Shown here in pieces: positions 63,511-64,000 of a stretch of DNA of 64,000 nt. The notes beneath the pieces were generated by a model. It ran no database searches and was not told where the DNA came from. It saw only the letters and a program-made list of their open reading frames with translations. Position 1 is the stretch's first letter. Each line of letters opens with the position of its first letter. This DNA comes from Deltaproteobacteria bacterium (lineage in GTDB: Bacteria; Myxococcota; Myxococcia; Myxococcales; Anaeromyxobacteraceae): NCBI GenBank assembly GCA_016214955.1, contig JACRMN010000019.1, positions 291,848 through 355,847 of the forward strand, read 5' to 3'. Made by a program: the position numbers and the translations under genes.

Positions 63511-64000
63511 ATGCCCAAGACCCTTCTGCTCGCTGACGACTCGATCACGATCCAGAAGGTCGTGGCCATCACCTTCGCCACCGAGGAGTACCAGCTCACC
63601 ACCGTGGACAACGGGGAGGACGCCCTCGCGCGGGTCCGGGAGCTCAAGCCGTCCATCGTCCTGGCCGACGTGGTGATGCCCCGGAAGAACGGGTACGAGC
63701 TCTGTGAGGCCGTGAAGTCCGATCCGGCCCTGGCCCACATTCCGGTGCTGCTCCTCGCCGGCACCTTCGAGGCCTTCGACGAGGCGCGCGCCCGCCAGGT
63801 CCGCGCCGACGGCTTCATCGCCAAGCCCTTCGAGAGCCAGGCGCTCATCGCCAAGGTGAAGGAGCTCACCGGCGCCGCCCCCGCCGCAGCCGCGCCCGCC
63901 CCCGCCGCAGCCGCAGCCGCGCCCGCCCCGGCTGCAGCCGCGCCGCGGCCCGCCGCACCTCCGCCTGCCTCGGCCCCGCCCGTCGCGCACCCGGCCCCGC
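63511..64000 (+). CDS. Response regulator with Pro/Ala linker, cut by the window edge
   Basis: About 163 residues are visible before the edge. The receiver domain (1-120) has ADDSITIQK with the acidic pair, phospho-acceptor Asp in VLADVVMPRKNGYE and the conserved Lys-Pro in FIAKPFESQ. From about residue 127 the sequence is a Pro/Ala-rich low-complexity linker leading to an unseen C-terminal part. The opening resembles FrzS or other motility-associated myxobacterial regulators, but the output domain is not visible so no symbol is given. Well-placed promoter upstream. Confidence 0.88.
   Translation, partial: MPKTLLLADDSITIQKVVAITFATEEYQLTTVDNGEDALARVRELKPSIVLADVVMPRKNGYELCEAVKSDPALAHIPVLLLAGTFEAFDEARARQVRADGFIAKPFESQALIAKVKELTGAAPAAAAPAPAAAAAAPAPAAAAPRPAAPPPASAPPVAHPAP

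Overview
The window is about 74% GC and densely coded. It contains two myxobacterial-type Ser/Thr protein kinases, two ECF sigma factors with probable membrane anti-sigma partners, REC, GGDEF and CheW signalling genes, many TPR proteins, and short intergenic gaps. I see no insertion sequence, prophage, CRISPR array or rRNA, so this looks like stable chromosome. The organism is inferred to be a Myxococcota member close to Anaeromyxobacter; no marker gene in the window fixes the genus.

Layout. 1-4.0 kb: a TldD/PmbA-type protein running off the left edge, a PEGA-type Ser/Thr kinase with a hexamer-repeat stalk, a MerR-like regulator and a sigma-70-region-4-only protein. 4.0-9.5 kb: purine genes purH, purD and purE with a TPR protein between. 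9.5-15.8 kb: lptF-lptG, then rmlA-rmlC-rmlB-rmlD (dTDP-rhamnose) and a Sua5/TsaC gene, many with start/stop overlaps. 15.8-22.0 kb: DUF1015, hemB, RDD, a double ATP-grasp protein and a P1-family peptidase. 22.0-27.3 kb: a 36-residue basic protein, tRNA-Ala(GGC), prolyl oligopeptidase, a zinc alcohol dehydrogenase and an ATP-grasp ligase. 27.2-31.6 kb (minus strand): moeA, an atypical response regulator, a small Xre regulator with a clear operator region, yggX, a radical SAM selenoprotein and a 60-residue membrane protein. 31.6-41.3 kb: RNase R, TauE/SafE, CBS, MutS2, a barrel protein, a Lon-N protein and an M32 carboxypeptidase. 41.5-52.8 kb: an ECF sigma/anti-sigma/caspase-lipoprotein cluster, a class III cyclase, a NamZ-like muramidase, nadD, a second kinase and a second ECF pair. 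52.9-64 kb: a ClpA-like unfoldase, a molybdopterin oxidoreductase, a TPR-metallopeptidase, ogt and ada-alkA repair genes, a REC-GAF-GGDEF protein, a tandem CheW protein and a response regulator cut by the right edge.

The main discovery is at 27375-28817. The radical SAM gene appears to stop at a UGA after Trp-Phe-Cys, but that UGA continues in frame as Cys-Sec-Ala-Glu-Pro plus 15 more residues. It is followed, after 12 nt, by a hairpin with a 7-bp stem and an AGGCU loop, very like bacterial SECIS elements. The protein is therefore almost certainly a CUAEP-tail radical SAM selenoprotein. The reading through UGA ends 4 nt before the start codon of the small membrane protein, and yggX lies 15 nt upstream, which suggests a three-gene operon.

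A second general observation is that many genes have a -10 hexamer (often TAGnnT) ending only 6-11 nt before the start codon with no Shine-Dalgarno sequence, which suggests leaderless or nearly leaderless mRNAs.
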